Below are positions 5,311 to 6,063 of a stretch of DNA of 6,063 bases, piece by piece. Under the pieces are notes generated by a model. That model searched no databases. It was not told the DNA's origin and saw nothing but the letters and a program-made list of their open reading frames with translations. Numbering within the stretch: the first letter of the stretch is position 1; each line of letters begins with the position of its first letter. Position numbers and translations under genes: made by a program. This DNA is from a bacterium (GTDB taxonomy: Bacteria; Verrucomicrobiota; Verrucomicrobiia; Limisphaerales; UBA11358), in the NCBI GenBank assembly GCA_021781185.1, contig JAJXXI010000062.1:1-6063 (forward strand), in the 5' to 3' direction.

Positions 5311-5936
5311 AAGTATGGTTCCTTGTCACCCTGCTGGTGCGCGGCGCGATATGCCGCCTTGGCCACCTCGGACTTTTCCCATGGTGCAACCACACCGGGG
5401 AATCGGTGTTTGAATTCGGCCCAAAGCAAATCGAGCTTTTGTTTTGAAATGCTCAACCGATTCGCCAGTTGTTCCAGTGTGGGATTGCCCAAAACTTCCG
5501 GGTGGGCAAACAGGGCGAGCAGCGCCAGCTTACAGCGGGTGGATGTTTCCAACCGCCAGCGAACACCCGAATCCGGGCTGGCAAACTCCTCCTGTAACCA
5601 GAGCGACATGGCGGCAAATGCCTCCGCTGCCAGCCTCACAATGGCTGCCCGTGCTTCCTCGTCGCGGTCGCCATCGAGGTGCCTATAGACTTCGTCAAAA
5701 TCGAATAGCACCACTGGCACCGGGCTTGGGCGGACTGATTCGTAACCCTGCGGGTCACGCTCGCCGCCCTCGCCGTAATCGAATCCGTAATCAATCCCCA
5801 AAGCCGGTGCGCCCGCGTGTTCCCGGCGGCGGGACAGTTTGCGGGCACAGTATTTGATGGGTTGGGCGGGCTGCCCATACAGGTCATCAAATACCGGCAG
5901 CCTGATTTGGGACGGGTCGAAAGCAGTGTTCTTCAT
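5307..5936 (-). CDS. Putative helix-turn-helix DNA-binding protein next to right ITR
   Basis: The 209-residue product (from ATG 5936) has an acidic, Tyr/Gly-rich N-terminal region (IDYGFDYGEGGERD, 48-61), a short hydrophobic-acidic strand VPVVLFDFDEV (73-83), a helical middle (90-118) and a likely helix-turn-helix at about 153-178 (LEQLANRLSISKQKLDLLWAEF), with the usual A..L.IS...L spacing. It is therefore probably a transcription regulator or end-binding protein; the exact family is not recognised. It heads an operon of three genes joined by ATGA overlaps. The start is uncertain: ATG 5936 is only six bases from the right ITR, but the frame is open into the repeat, with an ATG at 5987 and a TTG at 6002. 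No Shine-Dalgarno precedes 5936. The iteron-like array lies directly upstream, which would suit autoregulation. Confidence 0.8.
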   Translation of the reverse strand: MKNTAFDPSQIRLPVFDDLYGQPAQPIKYCARKLSRRREHAGAPALGIDYGFDYGEGGERDPQGYESVRPSPVPVVLFDFDEVYRHLDGDRDEEARAAIVRLAAEAFAAMSLWLQEEFASPDSGVRWRLETSTRCKLALLALFAHPEVLGNPTLEQLANRLSISKQKLDLLWAEFKHRFPGVVAPWEKSEVAKAAYRAAHQQGDKEPYL

Positions 5937-5941
5937 ACTAA

Positions 5942-6063
5942 CAGGCCGTTGAAAAACGGGTGATTTTTCAGCGCCACGATTTTTCATGGGTGATTTTTTC
6001 AAAATTCAGTGTGCGAACCGTGGTAACGGCTGTCCCCACCGCAGCCGCAAGTCGGCGGTTGGC
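5942..6063. repeat. Right terminal inverted repeat, 122 bp
   Basis: This is the perfect inverted partner of 1-122. Absence of any difference over 122 bases implies recent copying of one end from the other or strong selection. It lies directly upstream of the helix-turn-helix gene that starts at 5936 or within the repeat, so the promoter of that operon must lie in the repeat. I could not pick out a convincing -35/-10 pair there. Confidence 0.97.
5950..6001 (-). repeat. Iteron-like array with hairpin in right ITR
   Basis: This is the mirror copy of the left array, with direct units at 6001-5988, 5986-5974 and 5970-5958 on the minus strand and the inverted unit at 5956-5950. It sits immediately upstream of the HTH gene, so a protein bound here could both act on the element's end and control the 5936-4676 operon. 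That dual role is inferred from position only. Confidence 0.8.

Noticed and set aside
1..6063. Casposon, Borg-type element or tectivirus-like genome
   Set aside because: ITRs are shared with those groups, but there is no Cas1, no protein-primed DNA polymerase, no capsid or packaging gene, and no one-strand gene order.

Overview
This 6,063-base window looks like one complete small element rather than an arbitrary genome slice. Bases 1-122 and 5942-6063 are perfect inverted copies of each other and lie exactly at the two window ends, so the sequence has the outline of a linear replicon or of a transposon cut at its terminal inverted repeats (ITRs). I see no rRNA, tRNA, CRISPR array, recognisable transposase, integrase, DNA polymerase, capsid, portal or terminase gene. 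The host cannot be named from the sequence. Coding regions are moderately GC-rich, and several leading genes have A/C-rich leaders without a Shine-Dalgarno sequence, while downstream operon genes sometimes have one. A small protein at the left end resembles a family I associate with Verrucomicrobiota and similar bacteria. A bacterial host is likely; the phylum is a low-confidence guess.

Layout, left to right: left ITR (1-122) with an iteron-like array; a small conserved protein of unknown function on the minus strand (143-493); an AT-rich divergent spacer carrying an inverted repeat (494-578); a possible small plus-strand ORF (579-779); a gene-poor stretch of about 620 bases (780-1400) full of hairpins and short direct repeats, the best candidate for a replication or transfer origin. 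Next comes a minus-strand gene block, read from 3543 down to 1401: a DUF3846-like protein, a protein with an internally duplicated domain, and an AAA+ ATPase whose start overlaps the preceding stop. Divergent from it is a plus-strand HUH endonuclease of Mob_Pre/MobV relaxase type (3622-4659). Convergent with that is a tight minus-strand operon (5936 down to 4676) of a helix-turn-helix protein and two unknown small proteins, linked by 4-base ATGA overlaps and starting at or inside the right ITR.

How the parts may work together (inference): the HUH endonuclease would nick and rejoin DNA, the AAA+ ATPase would act as a DNA motor or loader, the duplicated-domain protein would be its co-expressed partner, and the helix-turn-helix protein could bind the ITR iterons next to its own start. 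ITRs plus an HUH nuclease plus an ATPase recall rolling-hairpin replicons such as parvoviruses, but here the genes are separate, the ATPase is not clearly superfamily 3, and the HUH protein looks like a plasmid relaxase. Mobilisable linear plasmid, new type of transposon, and rolling-hairpin replicon all remain open.
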